64,000 nucleotides of DNA from Flagellimonas sp. 389 (GTDB lineage: Bacteria > Bacteroidota > Bacteroidia > Flavobacteriales > Flavobacteriaceae), in the NCBI RefSeq assembly GCF_018449435.1, contig NZ_JAHCMU010000011.1, positions 62,001 through 126,000 of the forward strand. The letters are read 5' to 3'. Under the pieces are notes generated by a model, which worked only from the letters and a program-made list of their open reading frames with translations, was not told where the DNA came from and did no database searches. How positions within the stretch are numbered: position 1 is the first letter of the stretch; the number at the start of each line of letters is the position of its first letter. Position numbers and translations under genes: made by a program. Below are positions 9,442 through 19,083 of this stretch, piece after piece.

Positions 9442-9738
9442 TTAATTTTGATTTTTGATGATGTTTTCCAAGGCTTCAATATGTTTTTTGAAGGATAACT
9501 TTCCCAATGGGGTAGCAGTATATCTTGTATTGGGTTTCTTTCCAATAAAGGATTTTTCAATTTTGATGTATTCAGCTTTTTCCAACGTTTTTGTGTGACT
9601 CGCCAAATTACCATCGGTGACGTTCAACAGTTCCTTTAGCCGATTAAAATCAACTTCTTCGTTCACCATAAGAATGGACATTATGCCCAGCCTTATACGG
9701 TGGTCAAATAATTTGTTTATGTTGTCTATGAGCCCCAT
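9442..9738 (-). CDS. Winged-helix transcriptional regulator
   Basis: This 98-residue protein is a small winged-helix domain of the MarR/ArsR-like HTH_34 kind: RIRLGIMSILMVNEEVDF opens the fold, LKELLNVTDGNLASHTKTLE is the recognition region and YTATPLGKLSFKKHIEAL the C-terminal dimer helix. It starts one base after the stop of the membrane-protein gene, so it is co-transcribed with it. Two nearly identical palindromes, before that gene and before creD, are good candidates for its binding sites and would make the circuit self-regulated. Confidence 0.9.
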   Translation of the reverse strand: MGLIDNINKLFDHRIRLGIMSILMVNEEVDFNRLKELLNVTDGNLASHTKTLEKAEYIKIEKSFIGKKPNTRYTATPLGKLSFKKHIEALENIIKNQN

Positions 9739-9739
9739 G

Positions 9740-10348
9740 TTAAGCTTTGGCTTCTTTTAGATACATTAAACTGCCATAAATAATGTGCAGTACCCCAAAA
9801 CCAAGAACCCAGAACCAAAATCCGTAGCCTGGGAGGGCAGCGCATAATAATCCAAGGACTATTTCGGAGTACCCTAAATACTTTACCTTACCAATGGTAT
9901 ATTTTGAGGCGTTTACCAAAGCAAGCCCATAGAAAATCAACATGAGCGAAGCCGTTAGTCCATAATGTTGGCTATTTAATTTTATTAGAATATAGATGCC
10001 TCCTGTTATTAAGGGCACAAGAAAACTTACCAAGAGTCTTTTAGTGGTAGCGTCCCAAATTTTCTCGTTATTCTTTTTCGCTTTTTTGGTCGTGAGCAGG
10101 TAGGCAGAAACAAAACTAAGAACTGCAACTGCAATTAAGATGGCTATGAGCATTCTAAAGTTCCAACTGTGAAGAATTACATAGTCACTGTTTCTGGGCA
10201 ATAAAAATAGATAAGCAGCAACTGCGCCTATGATTGCATAGATACCCGCCAATATTCCAGATAGCCCGCTCAATGAGATGAAACGGGAAGATTTATTCAT
10301 TAAATCCTTGATTTGGGATATGTCTTCTAAGTATTTTTTTGATTCCAT
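9740..10348 (-). CDS. Six-helix integral membrane protein of the creD operon
   Basis: The 202-residue protein has a short cytoplasmic N terminus (KKYLEDISQIKDLMNKSSRFIS) and about six hydrophobic segments. Its function is not known to me, but proteins of this type, paired with a small winged-helix regulator, recur in Bacteroidetes. It is the first gene of the operon membrane protein - regulator - creD - DUF1361, and the operator-like palindrome starts three bases before its ATG. Confidence 0.8.
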   Translation of the reverse strand: MESKKYLEDISQIKDLMNKSSRFISLSGLSGILAGIYAIIGAVAAYLFLLPRNSDYVILHSWNFRMLIAILIAVAVLSFVSAYLLTTKKAKKNNEKIWDATTKRLLVSFLVPLITGGIYILIKLNSQHYGLTASLMLIFYGLALVNASKYTIGKVKYLGYSEIVLGLLCAALPGYGFWFWVLGFGVLHIIYGSLMYLKEAKA

Positions 10349-10351
10349 TTT

Positions 10352-10372
10352 AAAGTACTTTGAAATTCAAAG
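10352..10372. promoter_or_regulatory. Palindromic operator candidate at the head of the creD operon
   Basis: AAAGTACTTT (10352-10361) overlaps the perfect palindrome CTTTGAAATTCAAAG (10358-10372). It begins three bases upstream of the start codon of the first operon gene and repeats the site at 9405-9425 with two or fewer changes in the core. A protein bound here would block both promoter clearance and translation start. Confidence 0.65.
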
Positions 10373-10441
10373 TTAAAATATTATTTGGATTCAAAACCCA
10401 TTTTTTTGATTTTTCGATAAAAATCATGTTATTTTTGATTT

Positions 10442-10816
10442 GTGAACCCTGCCGAAGAATACATCCTGAGTCGAGATGAGCCTTATCGTAGTATATTATT
10501 GCACCTTAAGGCAGTAATTGAATCGGTTATTCCAGAAGTTGTTATGAAATATAAATGGAGAATCCCCTGTTTTTATGTGGATAAACACTCTATTTGTTAC
10601 CTTAATGCTTCCTATAAGGGAAAATTCGTGGATATCGCTTTTTGGAATTCCGCCCACCTCACCAAACACACTGCATTGATGTTTTCTGAAAAACGAAAAG
10701 TGGTCAAGTCCTTTCGGTATTCAACTCTGGAAGAAATCAATGATGAAATTCTTATAGAGGTTTTGGAAGAAGTATATTCCTTAAGGGAAAAAGGTTTTTA
10801 CAAAAGAGATAGCTGA
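10442..10816 (+). CDS. DUF1801 domain protein
   Basis: The 124-residue protein starts at GTG and matches the DUF1801 (YdhG-like) pattern: an N-terminal helix pair around YRSILLHLKAVIESVIPEV, KYKWRIPCFYV, and FVDIAFWNSAHL. The fold is known from structures but the role is not. It is divergent from the creD operon and followed by a decayed partial copy of its own 3' half at about 10914-11020. Confidence 0.85.
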   Translation: MNPAEEYILSRDEPYRSILLHLKAVIESVIPEVVMKYKWRIPCFYVDKHSICYLNASYKGKFVDIAFWNSAHLTKHTALMFSEKRKVVKSFRYSTLEEINDEILIEVLEEVYSLREKGFYKRDS

Positions 10817-10851
10817 AAAAACGATTCAAATTCACTTAAAACTAAAGGTCT

Positions 10852-10881
10852 GACCCGAATTGCACTAATTTTCACAAATTG
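10852..10881. repeat. Degenerate interspersed repeat, copy 1
   Basis: The 30 bases around CCGAATTGCACTAATTTTCA match 11055-11084 at about 20 of 30 positions, and an inverted copy is seen at 11021-11045. The core CACTAATTTTCAC is of a kind scattered between genes in Bacteroidetes. Confidence 0.45.
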
Positions 10882-10913
10882 AATAGTTAATCATTTGGTA
10901 CGTTTATGCTGAT

Positions 10914-11020
10914 TATTTCTGAAAAAGCAGAAAGCGGTCAAATCTTTTGGGCATGCAATTTTCAGAGAAATCAACAATGAAACTCTGATAAAGGGCTTGT
11001 ATGAAAGGTTTTTTAATTCG
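10914..11020 (+). pseudogene. Decayed partial copy of the DUF1801 gene
   Basis: From 10930 a frame reads QKAVKSFGHAIFREINNETL and onward, matching RKVVKSFRYSTLEEINDEIL of the intact neighbour. Just upstream, ATTTCTGAAAAA matches TTTTCTGAAAAA of the intact gene but in a different frame. No start codon or N-terminal half remains. It is flanked by degenerate repeats on both sides, so the copy was probably lost through rearrangement and drift. Confidence 0.7.
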
Positions 11021-11084
11021 CGTCAATCCGTGAAATTAGTGTCAAATACTACCCAACACGAATTACACTGGTTCTCACGAGTCA
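11021..11084. repeat. Degenerate interspersed repeat, copies 2 (inverted) and 3
   Basis: At 11021-11045 an inverted copy reads CACTAATTTCACGGATT on the minus strand, and at 11055-11084 a direct copy reads ACGAATTACACTGGTTCTCA on the plus strand. The last copy covers the kdsA stop codon (11075-11077), so the final residues of KdsA are encoded by repeat DNA. Confidence 0.45.
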
Positions 11085-11899
11085 AAACTGTTTACCGTTT
11101 TTCTCAGCGCCACTAAATCAGTCAACAGTTTTTCAAGTAAACTTAAATCCAACATATTGGCCCCATCGCTTTTTGCATTGGAGGGGTCAAAATGTGTTTC
11201 CATAAAAAGTCCATCAACACCAGCTGCAATTCCTGCACGTGCCATGGTTCCGATAAGTGCGGGTCTTCCACCCGTAACTCCAGAGGATTGGTTGGGCTGT
11301 TGAAGGGAATGGGTCACATCCAAAACCACGGGAGCATATTGCTTCATGGTTGGGACTCCCCTAAAATCGACAATCATATCCTGATAGCCGAACATGGTGC
11401 CACGATCTGTTATCCAAGCTTTGTCACTCCCCGAATCCTTTACTTTGTTCACGGCATGTTGCATACTTTCTGGACTCATAAACTGTCCTTTTTTCAAATT
11501 GACCACTTTTCCCGTTTTGGCCGCAGCAACTACGAGGTCGGTCTGGCGAACCAAAAAAGCGGGTATTTGCAGTACATCAACGTACTCGGCCGCCATATCG
11601 GCATCAGCGATTTCATGAACATCCGTTACTGTAGGTACCTTGAAAGTTTCGGAAACCTTTCCCAAGATCTTCAACGCTTTTTCGTCTCCAATTCCTGTGA
11701 AAGAGTCAATTCGGCTTCTGTTCGCTTTTTTGAAACTTCCCTTAAATACATACGGAATCTCTAATTTGTCTGTGATGGTGACCACCTTTTCAGCTATTCT
11801 TAGTGCCATTTCCTCACCTTCGATAGCGCAAGGCCCCGCAAGCAAAAAAAAGTTGTTGGAATCGGTATGTTTAATTTGGGGAATGCGTTGAAGTTCCAT
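11075..11899 (-). CDS. kdsA: 3-deoxy-8-phosphooctulonate synthase KdsA
   Basis: KdsA condenses phosphoenolpyruvate with arabinose 5-phosphate to make KDO 8-phosphate for the lipopolysaccharide core. The 274-residue protein has the family motifs LAGPCAIEGEE, PYVFKGSFKKANRS, TDVHE, QIPAFLVRQTDL, KKGQFMSPE, RGTMFGY, DVTHSLQQP and METHFDPSNAKSDG. It stands alone on the minus strand. Its stop lies in a degenerate interspersed repeat, which may have replaced the last few codons. Confidence 0.97.
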   Translation of the reverse strand: MELQRIPQIKHTDSNNFFLLAGPCAIEGEEMALRIAEKVVTITDKLEIPYVFKGSFKKANRSRIDSFTGIGDEKALKILGKVSETFKVPTVTDVHEIADADMAAEYVDVLQIPAFLVRQTDLVVAAAKTGKVVNLKKGQFMSPESMQHAVNKVKDSGSDKAWITDRGTMFGYQDMIVDFRGVPTMKQYAPVVLDVTHSLQQPNQSSGVTGGRPALIGTMARAGIAAGVDGLFMETHFDPSNAKSDGANMLDLSLLEKLLTDLVALRKTVNSFDS

Positions 11900-12106
11900 A
11901 AAAAATCAAAATTTATAGCAAAAGTACTGCTTTTGATGCATTCAAGTAATGATCACAATGTGAAAGCAAGAAGTGGTAAATCATCTATACTATATCGTTT
12001 GGGCCAAACCTGAAAAAACATAACATAACATTAATTTAATACGTACTGAATTTGATGCACAAGCATGATAAGTATTTTTGGCTACCATTAATTAACATTT
12101 TTTTAT

Positions 12107-15100
12107 ATGAAACAAAAACTACTCTTTTTCTTTTTTATTGGATTGTTATGCATGACAAATGTCTTGGGACAGTCTGTGTTTATCAACGAAATCCATTATG
12201 ACAATGATAGTACGGATATTGGGGAAGCTATTGAAATTGCTGGACCTTCCAATACCGATTTATCAGGCTGGGAACTAGTCTTGTACAATGGTTCCAATAG
12301 CAGTGTTTACAATCAGGTAGCGTTATCGGGTTCTATTCCAAATCAACAGAATGGCTACGGTACAGTCTTGATTACTTTTCCGACCAATGGTCTTCAAAAT
12401 GGCGCTCCAGACGGTGTTGCACTTGTAGATAACACGAACAACGTTGTACAATTTCTAAGTTATGAAGGAACTTTTACCGCGGTTGGTGGTGTCGCGGATG
12501 GTCTTTTGAGCACAGATATTGGTGTTGCTGAGTCTCCAAGCACTCCCGTAGGTGCATCCTTGACTTTGACAGGTACAGGGTTTTTCTATGAAGATTTTAC
12601 ATGGGAAGTCGCACAAAACAACAGTTACGGCGCAATAAATGCTGGACAAAGCTTTGGTGAACCAATTTTAGCACCTATTATCAACGAATTTGTTTTTAAC
12701 CATACGGGTGGAGATACTAATGAATTTGTTGAAGTTTTTGCACCTGCCAATACTGGTTTGAGCAGTTTTTGGCTTCTGGAAATCGAAGGTGATTCCAATA
12801 GTCCGGGGACAATCGATGAAGTGATTCAATTGGGTACTACTGATGCTAATGGATATTTCACAACAGAATTTTTAGCCAATGCATTTGAAAATGGAACGGT
12901 GAGCTTATTGCTGGTTTCTAATTTCACGGGTAATGTTGGAGATGATTTAGATACTGATGATGATGGGATTCTAGACGCTACGCCATGGGAAGCTATTTTA
13001 GATGACATTGGTGTAAATGATGGTGGTTCAGGTGATTTTAATTACAGCCAAGTTGTATTGTCACAAGGTTTTGATGGAATTTCATTTACTGTGGGTGGAG
13101 CTTCAAGAATACCCAATGCTACAGATACCGATAATGCTTCGGATTGGGTCCGAAACGATTTTGATGGGCAGGGCTTGCCCGATTTTCCATCCGCAGTTGC
13201 AGATAATGGGGAAGCTATAAATACTCCAGCAGCTGAGAATGAAACTGCTTTAGTGGTTGGACCGGTATCTGTTCTTATCAATGAATTGGATGTAGATACC
13301 CCAAGCACCGATACACTGGAATTTTTGGAACTCTATGATGGTGGCTCGGGAAATACGGCATTGGATGGTTTGGTGCTCGTACTGTATAACGGAAATGGCA
13401 ATGCTAGCTATAATGCAATAGATCTAGACGGATTTAGTACAAATGCCGAAGGCTATTTTGTGATTGGAAATGCTGATGTTCTTAATGTGGACCTTGTTGT
13501 AGGTTCCAATGCATTTCAAAATGGTGAGGACGCCATAGCACTTTATGTGGGTGATGCTACTGATTTTCCATCTGGAACTCCAGTGACCACAGATGGTTTG
13601 GTCGATGCTATTGTTTATGGAACAGATGACCCAGACGCTACGGAACTATTGGTTTTGCTCAACGAAGGGCAATTGCAGCTCAATGAAAACACCAATGGTG
13701 ATAAGGATAATGAATCTATGCAACGTATTCCCAATGGTGATGGAGGCGTAAGAAATACGGATGCTTATGTGGTCAAGACCCCAACACCCGGTACTGCAAA
13801 CGATGCTGTTGTAAATCCGGGGGAAATCATTTCAATAGCTGATGCGAGAGCGATTACAGAAGGAAACGTTGTTACGATTACGGGAATATTGACTGTATCC
13901 GATAATTTTGGAGGACCTGCCTATATTCAGGACGATACCGGTGCCATCGCCATTTTCGATGCAGCAGTGCATGGTGAAGGAGTTTTTGCAGTTGGTGATT
14001 CCATAACGGTCACGGGTACGCGTTCTTCGTTCAGGCAATTACAGCAATTGAATCCTGTGGCCAGTGTTGAAAAAAATCCTCAACCCACAGAAAGCATTGA
14101 GCCAAGAGTTGTCACGTTAGCAGAATTGGGTAATTATCCCGGAGAATTGGTACAAATACAAAATGTAAGTTTTCCCAATCCGGGCGATTTATTCTTTGGA
14201 AATTCCAATTATTCCGTTACCGATACCAGTGGTTCTGGGGAGTTGCGTTTGGATAATGATGTCGCCGATTTAGTAGGAAAGGTGCAACCAGATTCTTGTG
14301 GAACTGTTACGGGTGTAGTTGGACGGTTTGAGGATACTTTTCAGTTGCTACCAAGGTCGTTCGAAGATGTACCATGTGCTGAAACTTTTGTGCCACCCGG
14401 GGACAATCTTGGTATTCCCAAAGATGAAACTTTTGACGTAGTGACCTGGAACATTGAGTGGTTCGGTGACGAAGGTAATTCTCCCGCTGCGGGCAATCCG
14501 CTTTCAGATGCCATTCAGCGCGACAGCGTGTTGACAGTTTTGAACCAATTGGATGCCGATGTGTATGCCGTTCAAGAGATTGCGGATGATACCCTTTTTG
14601 CCGAATTGGTAGGACTTTTACCAGGATATGATTTCGTGCTTTCCGAAGCAGTTTCCAATCCTACTGGGACGCCTCCTTTTCAGAAAGTCGGGTTTATTTA
14701 CAAAACGGAAACTGTGAATCCTGTGGCTACTAGGCCACTTTTACAATCCATACATCCGTTGTACAATGGTGGTGACGATAGTGCGTTGGTTGATTACCCT
14801 AGTGAAACCGACCGCTTTTACGCAAGTGGCAGGTTACCATTTTTAATGACCGCCGATGTTACCATTGATGGAGTGACCGAGCAATTGGATTTAATCGCAT
14901 TGCATGCAAGGGCCAACAGTGGTACTGACGCACAGAACCGTTATGATATGCGTAAATATGATGTGGAAGTGCTCAAAGATTCCTTGGATGTGCAGTTTGC
15001 AGATAGAAAATTGATTCTTCTAGGCGATTATAACGATGATGTGGATGAAACCGTAGCCGATATTCCTTCAACACTTACCAGTTTTGAAGAATATGTAAAC

Positions 15101-16192
15101 GATACAGAAAACTACCGTATTATTTCATCGCTTTTGAGTGAGCAAGGGTTTCGCTCCTTCGTTTTTAGGGAGAATATGATAGATCATATTGCTTACACCA
15201 ATGAACTTTTTGAAAATTATATCGAAGAATCCGTCACGGTGCATTACGAAGTTTTCGATAACGATTACTCCAGCACTGCCTCTGACCACTTTCCAGTATC
15301 AGCGCGGTTCCAGTTAAAGGGATTGACTCTGGACAACATCGCTACAGTCGATGTAAGTTGTAATGGTGACGAAGATGGAAGTATTACGGTTGAGGTTTCA
15401 GGGGGAGTTGCCCCATATGAATATTTATGGAGCGATGGTCAGATAACCGAAACAGCAATAGATTTAAAATCAGGTGAATATTCGGTCATTGTAACCGATG
15501 CATTGGATAATTCAATCTTATCCGAAACCATTGTCGTTTCAGAACCCGAAGCTATCGATTTTAGTGTTCCTGAAGATGCGAAGGTATATCTGGGATATCG
15601 AAAAGCAGAATGTACCAACCTTTCGGTGAGCAATATCATAAATGCACAAGAAGTATACACTATAGTATGGAGTACTGGGGAAACTAGTGAAGAAATCACC
15701 GTTTGCCCCAAAGAAAATACTACGTATACGGTCACAGTAACTGATGAGAACGGTTGTAGTACCACAAAGGAAATTGTGGTTGAGGCCGTTGATGTCAGCT
15801 GTGGTTCAAATCGATATTTTTCTAAAGTTCAGATCTGCTTCAATGGGCGTTCTTACTGTGTCTCGGAATGGGCGGCACAATGGTACCTTAAAAAAGGTGC
15901 GGTATTGGGAAGCTGTGATGGTGCCAACGTACCTGTTTTTTCAAAAGTGTATTTAGTTAGGAATCCTGTATTCAATGAAGCAAAGTTATATATTGACAGT
16001 AAAGAAGCTGTTGTAGCTGATTTTGAGCTGTATGATCTTTTTGGAAGATTGGTTCTTACTTCATCGCAAAATGTAACGGAAGGAAAATCTTTTGTACGAT
16101 TGGACGTTTCGCAACTACGAAGAGGCCTTTATTTCTTGAAACCATCAGTCGATGGACAAGTTCAAAAAACAATACGTCTACTTAAATGGTAA
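12107..16192 (+). CDS. Secreted multidomain T9SS endonuclease/phosphatase-fold protein
   Basis: This 1361-residue protein has a signal peptide (about 1-21), three lamin-tail-like domains with the INEI/INEF/INEL openings (about 22-175, 188-370 and 386-555), an OB-fold DUF5689-like domain (about 573-765), an endonuclease/exonuclease/phosphatase domain (about 776-1065), a SprB-like repeat (about 1075-1140) and a C-terminal type A sorting domain of the type IX secretion system (about 1283-1361). The catalytic domain shows VVTWNIEWFG, VYAVQEIAD, LLGDYND, MIDHIAY and ASDHFPV, so metal and histidine ligands are kept. It likely acts outside the cell as a nuclease or phosphodiesterase on extracellular DNA. 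A terminator follows at 16242. Confidence 0.9.
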   Translation: MKQKLLFFFFIGLLCMTNVLGQSVFINEIHYDNDSTDIGEAIEIAGPSNTDLSGWELVLYNGSNSSVYNQVALSGSIPNQQNGYGTVLITFPTNGLQNGAPDGVALVDNTNNVVQFLSYEGTFTAVGGVADGLLSTDIGVAESPSTPVGASLTLTGTGFFYEDFTWEVAQNNSYGAINAGQSFGEPILAPIINEFVFNHTGGDTNEFVEVFAPANTGLSSFWLLEIEGDSNSPGTIDEVIQLGTTDANGYFTTEFLANAFENGTVSLLLVSNFTGNVGDDLDTDDDGILDATPWEAILDDIGVNDGGSGDFNYSQVVLSQGFDGISFTVGGASRIPNATDTDNASDWVRNDFDGQGLPDFPSAVADNGEAINTPAAENETALVVGPVSVLINELDVDTPSTDTLEFLELYDGGSGNTALDGLVLVLYNGNGNASYNAIDLDGFSTNAEGYFVIGNADVLNVDLVVGSNAFQNGEDAIALYVGDATDFPSGTPVTTDGLVDAIVYGTDDPDATELLVLLNEGQLQLNENTNGDKDNESMQRIPNGDGGVRNTDAYVVKTPTPGTANDAVVNPGEIISIADARAITEGNVVTITGILTVSDNFGGPAYIQDDTGAIAIFDAAVHGEGVFAVGDSITVTGTRSSFRQLQQLNPVASVEKNPQPTESIEPRVVTLAELGNYPGELVQIQNVSFPNPGDLFFGNSNYSVTDTSGSGELRLDNDVADLVGKVQPDSCGTVTGVVGRFEDTFQLLPRSFEDVPCAETFVPPGDNLGIPKDETFDVVTWNIEWFGDEGNSPAAGNPLSDAIQRDSVLTVLNQLDADVYAVQEIADDTLFAELVGLLPGYDFVLSEAVSNPTGTPPFQKVGFIYKTETVNPVATRPLLQSIHPLYNGGDDSALVDYPSETDRFYASGRLPFLMTADVTIDGVTEQLDLIALHARANSGTDAQNRYDMRKYDVEVLKDSLDVQFADRKLILLGDYNDDVDETVADIPSTLTSFEEYVNDTENYRIISSLLSEQGFRSFVFRENMIDHIAYTNELFENYIEESVTVHYEVFDNDYSSTASDHFPVSARFQLKGLTLDNIATVDVSCNGDEDGSITVEVSGGVAPYEYLWSDGQITETAIDLKSGEYSVIVTDALDNSILSETIVVSEPEAIDFSVPEDAKVYLGYRKAECTNLSVSNIINAQEVYTIVWSTGETSEEITVCPKENTTYTVTVTDENGCSTTKEIVVEAVDVSCGSNRYFSKVQICFNGRSYCVSEWAAQWYLKKGAVLGSCDGANVPVFSKVYLVRNPVFNEAKLYIDSKEAVVADFELYDLFGRLVLTSSQNVTEGKSFVRLDVSQLRRGLYFLKPSVDGQVQKTIRLLKW

Positions 16193-16241
16193 GTAGTAGA
16201 CTAGCCTATTGAGATTGTATCAATAAGCTGAAATTTTTGGT

Positions 16242-16280
16242 AAAGCCCCAAAACCTAATTATTTGGTTTTGGGGCTTTTT
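16242..16280 (+). terminator. Terminator after the secreted nuclease gene
   Basis: AAAGCCCCAAAACC (16242-16255) pairs with GGTTTTGGGGCTTT (16265-16278), a 14-base stem followed by T residues. Confidence 0.9.
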
Positions 16281-16415
16281 ATATTGGATAATCTATTTAA
16301 GATTGTTTCTTTTTAGACCATCCTTTTATCGAGGTATTAGTGAAGTATTGAACTTCCTATAAATCAATAAGATAAAAATAACATTTGATAAGGTGTACAA
16401 GTAGAGAAATCGCAG

Positions 16416-16423
16416 TATCTTTG
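16416..16423 (+). promoter_or_regulatory. Possible -7 element of the typA promoter
   Basis: TATCTTTG fits the Bacteroidetes -7 consensus TAnnTTTG and lies 19 bases upstream of the typA start codon. I see no clear -33 TTTG at the expected distance. Confidence 0.4.
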
Positions 16424-16442
16424 CGGGCTTAAAAAATAGGTT

Positions 16443-18242
16443 ATGTCCAAAATCAAGAATATCGCAATCATTGCACACGTTGACCATGGTAAGACTACTT
16501 TGGTTGATAAAATCATGTTTCACTGCCAGTTATTTCGTGATAATGAGAACAAGGGTGATTTGATTCTGGACAATAATGATCTAGAAAGGGAGAGAGGAAT
16601 TACCATAGTTTCTAAAAACGTTTCCGTAGTTTACAAGGATACCAAAATAAATATCATCGATACCCCTGGTCACGCCGATTTTGGAGGAGAAGTAGAACGT
16701 GTACTGAATATGGCCGATGGTGTCTTGTTATTGGTGGATGCTTTTGAGGGACCCATGCCACAGACAAGATTTGTATTGCAAAAAGCGATTGATTTAGGGC
16801 TAAAACCATGTGTGGTCATCAATAAAGTAGACAAGGAAAACTGTACACCAGAAGAAGTTCATGAAAAAGTTTTTGACTTGATGTTTGAACTTGGTGCGGA
16901 GGAATGGCAATTAGACTTTCCAACGGTATATGGTTCGGCAAAACAAAACTGGATGGGCGAAGATTGGCAAAAGCCAACTGAAAATATAGAGCCCTTGTTG
17001 GATATGGTCATTGAGCATGTTCCTGAGTTCAAACCACAAGAAGGTAGTACTCAAATGTTGATTACCTCATTGGATTTTTCATCTTTTACTGGGCGTATTG
17101 CTATTGGTAGGTTGACCCGTGGTAGCTTAAAAGAAGGACAGCAGATTTCTTTGGTAAAACGCGATGGAACTACCGTAAAATCAAAAATCAAAGAGCTTTT
17201 TACTTTTGAAGGTCTTGGACGTCAAAAAGTACAACAAGTCAAAACGGGAGATATCTGTGCAATAGTAGGCATGGAAAGTTTTGAGATTGGGGATACTGTT
17301 GCGGATTTAGAGAATCCTGAAAAACTACAAACCATCGCTATTGATGAACCTACGATGAGTATGCTTTTCACCATTAACGATAGTCCATTTTTTGGTAAAG
17401 ATGGGAAGTTCGTCACCTCTAGACATATTAAAGAACGTCTAGAAAAAGAGCTTGAAAAAAACCTTGCGCTACGAGTTAACGAAACAGACAGTGCCGATAA
17501 ATTTATGGTTTTTGGACGTGGTGTACTGCATCTTTCTGTTTTGATAGAGACTATGCGTAGGGAAGGTTATGAACTTCAAATTGGCCAGCCTCAAGTAATA
17601 ATTAAAGAAATTGATGGTGTAAAATGTGAACCAGTAGAGCATTTGACCATTGATTTGCCCGAAGAAGTTTCTGGAAAGGCCGTGGAGATGGTATCTATTA
17701 GAAAAGGGGAGATGACCAGTATGGAAGCTAAAGGGTCTCGTATGCTATGCGAGTTCATGATTCCATCGAGGGGTATTATAGGATTGCGAAATCAATTACT
17801 TACCGCGACAGCAGGAGAAGCAATTATGGCGCACCGTTTTCTTGAATACCAACCTTTGAAGGGAGAAATAGCTCAAAGGCAAAATGGATCTTTGGTTTCT
17901 ATGGAAAATGGAACTTCTATTCCTTATTCAATCGATAAATTACAGGAAAGAGGTAAATTCTTTATTGATCCAGGGGAAGGAATTTATGAGGGACAGGTAA
18001 TCGGTGAGAATTCGCGTGGTGATGACATGACGGTGAACGTAACCAAGACCAAGAAATTATCCAATGTGCGTTCATCTGGTGCAGATGACAAGGCTAAAAT
18101 AGTTCCTGCCATTAAGTTTTCGTTAGAGGAGGCTTTGGAATATATTCAGAAAGACGAGTATGTAGAAGTAACGCCAAATCATCTTAGATTACGCAAGATT
18201 TTCTTAAAAGAAGTGGATAGAAAACGAAATAAAATAGATTAG
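16443..18242 (+). CDS. typA: Ribosome-associated GTPase TypA/BipA
   Basis: TypA is a translational GTPase that binds the 70S ribosome and helps with 50S assembly and stress growth. The protein has 599 residues, close to the usual 605. The G1 motif [10 protein letters not shown] is at 11-20, G3 [10 protein letters not shown] at 73-82 and G4 NKVD at 127-130. The C-terminal half has the [21 protein letters not shown] signature, followed by [13 protein letters not shown]. The stop overlaps the stop of the convergent glucokinase gene by four bases. Confidence 0.97.
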   Translation: MSKIKNIAIIAHVDHGKTTLVDKIMFHCQLFRDNENKGDLILDNNDLERERGITIVSKNVSVVYKDTKINIIDTPGHADFGGEVERVLNMADGVLLLVDAFEGPMPQTRFVLQKAIDLGLKPCVVINKVDKENCTPEEVHEKVFDLMFELGAEEWQLDFPTVYGSAKQNWMGEDWQKPTENIEPLLDMVIEHVPEFKPQEGSTQMLITSLDFSSFTGRIAIGRLTRGSLKEGQQISLVKRDGTTVKSKIKELFTFEGLGRQKVQQVKTGDICAIVGMESFEIGDTVADLENPEKLQTIAIDEPTMSMLFTINDSPFFGKDGKFVTSRHIKERLEKELEKNLALRVNETDSADKFMVFGRGVLHLSVLIETMRREGYELQIGQPQVIIKEIDGVKCEPVEHLTIDLPEEVSGKAVEMVSIRKGEMTSMEAKGSRMLCEFMIPSRGIIGLRNQLLTATAGEAIMAHRFLEYQPLKGEIAQRQNGSLVSMENGTSIPYSIDKLQERGKFFIDPGEGIYEGQVIGENSRGDDMTVNVTKTKKLSNVRSSGADDKAKIVPAIKFSLEEALEYIQKDEYVEVTPNHLRLRKIFLKEVDRKRNKID

Positions 18243-18997
18243 CCCAAATGACCATGGTGTTGTTCGCGTAAGCAAGCAACAGCGGCACCAATAATCCCGG
18301 CGTGGTTCATAAGTTCCGCTTTAACAACATCAGTTTCAATGGTAATCAAGTGGTTAAACTCTTTCCATTTCTTTGAGGTGCCTCCGCCTACGATAATCAG
18401 GTCAGGTGAAACGATAAGCTCTACCAATCTTAGAAATTTATTAAAGCGTTTGCCCCATCTTTCATAAGAAAGGTCTTCTCGTTCTTTGGCAGAAGCAGCG
18501 GCCCATTCTTCAATTTTCTTGTGTTTCTTATAAGGAATTTGCCCAAGTTCAAAGTTGGGAAGTAATATACCGTTATAAAAAGCACCACTACCTAGACCAG
18601 TACCAATGGTAATCATAAGTACCAGACCATTTTTTCCCTTGCCTACACCATAATTCATGGAAGCATATCCCGCAGCATCGGCATCGTTTAATACGGTAAA
18701 CTCATTGCCGGTAACCTTTGTAAATAGTTCATCAATATTTACATCGACCCAACTAGGGTGGAGATTTCCAGGTGATAAGCAGATTCCATTCTTAACGATT
18801 GTTGGAAAACCACAACCTACAGGGCCATTGTACTTAAAGTGTTCAACGATTTGGGATATGACTTTGGCCATATCTTCTGGTTTTCTTGAACTTGGGGTAG
18901 GGATACGATGCCTTTCTGTCAACATTTCTCCAGTTTCGGCGTTTACCAGTGCACCTTTAATACCAGATCCACCAATATCAATACCAAGAATTTCCAT
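18239..18997 (-). CDS. ppgK: Polyphosphate glucokinase (ROK family)
   Basis: The enzyme phosphorylates glucose with polyphosphate or ATP as donor. The 252-residue protein has the phosphate motif GIDIGGSGIKG (5-15), the catalytic LNDADAAG (103-110, Asp105), ITIGTGLGSG (129-138) and the C-terminal NHAGIIGAAVA. It lacks the zinc-binding cysteine motif of most ROK kinases and has instead the FELGQIPYKKHKKIEEW stretch typical of polyphosphate glucokinases. It stands alone between typA (convergent) and the ftsE pair. Confidence 0.9.
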   Translation of the reverse strand: MEILGIDIGGSGIKGALVNAETGEMLTERHRIPTPSSRKPEDMAKVISQIVEHFKYNGPVGCGFPTIVKNGICLSPGNLHPSWVDVNIDELFTKVTGNEFTVLNDADAAGYASMNYGVGKGKNGLVLMITIGTGLGSGAFYNGILLPNFELGQIPYKKHKKIEEWAAASAKEREDLSYERWGKRFNKFLRLVELIVSPDLIIVGGGTSKKWKEFNHLITIETDVVKAELMNHAGIIGAAVACLREQHHGHLG

Positions 18998-19083
18998 AAA
19001 TTGGTTAATTATTTAGTTTAACAAATAAACGAAAAACTTTTGGCGGTGAAAAAGGTAACCTATTAACAATATTTAATTAGTTG

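Noticed and set aside
11192..11764. Plus-strand open frame of 190 codons inside kdsA
   Set aside because: It is antisense to kdsA, whose motifs run through the whole stretch.
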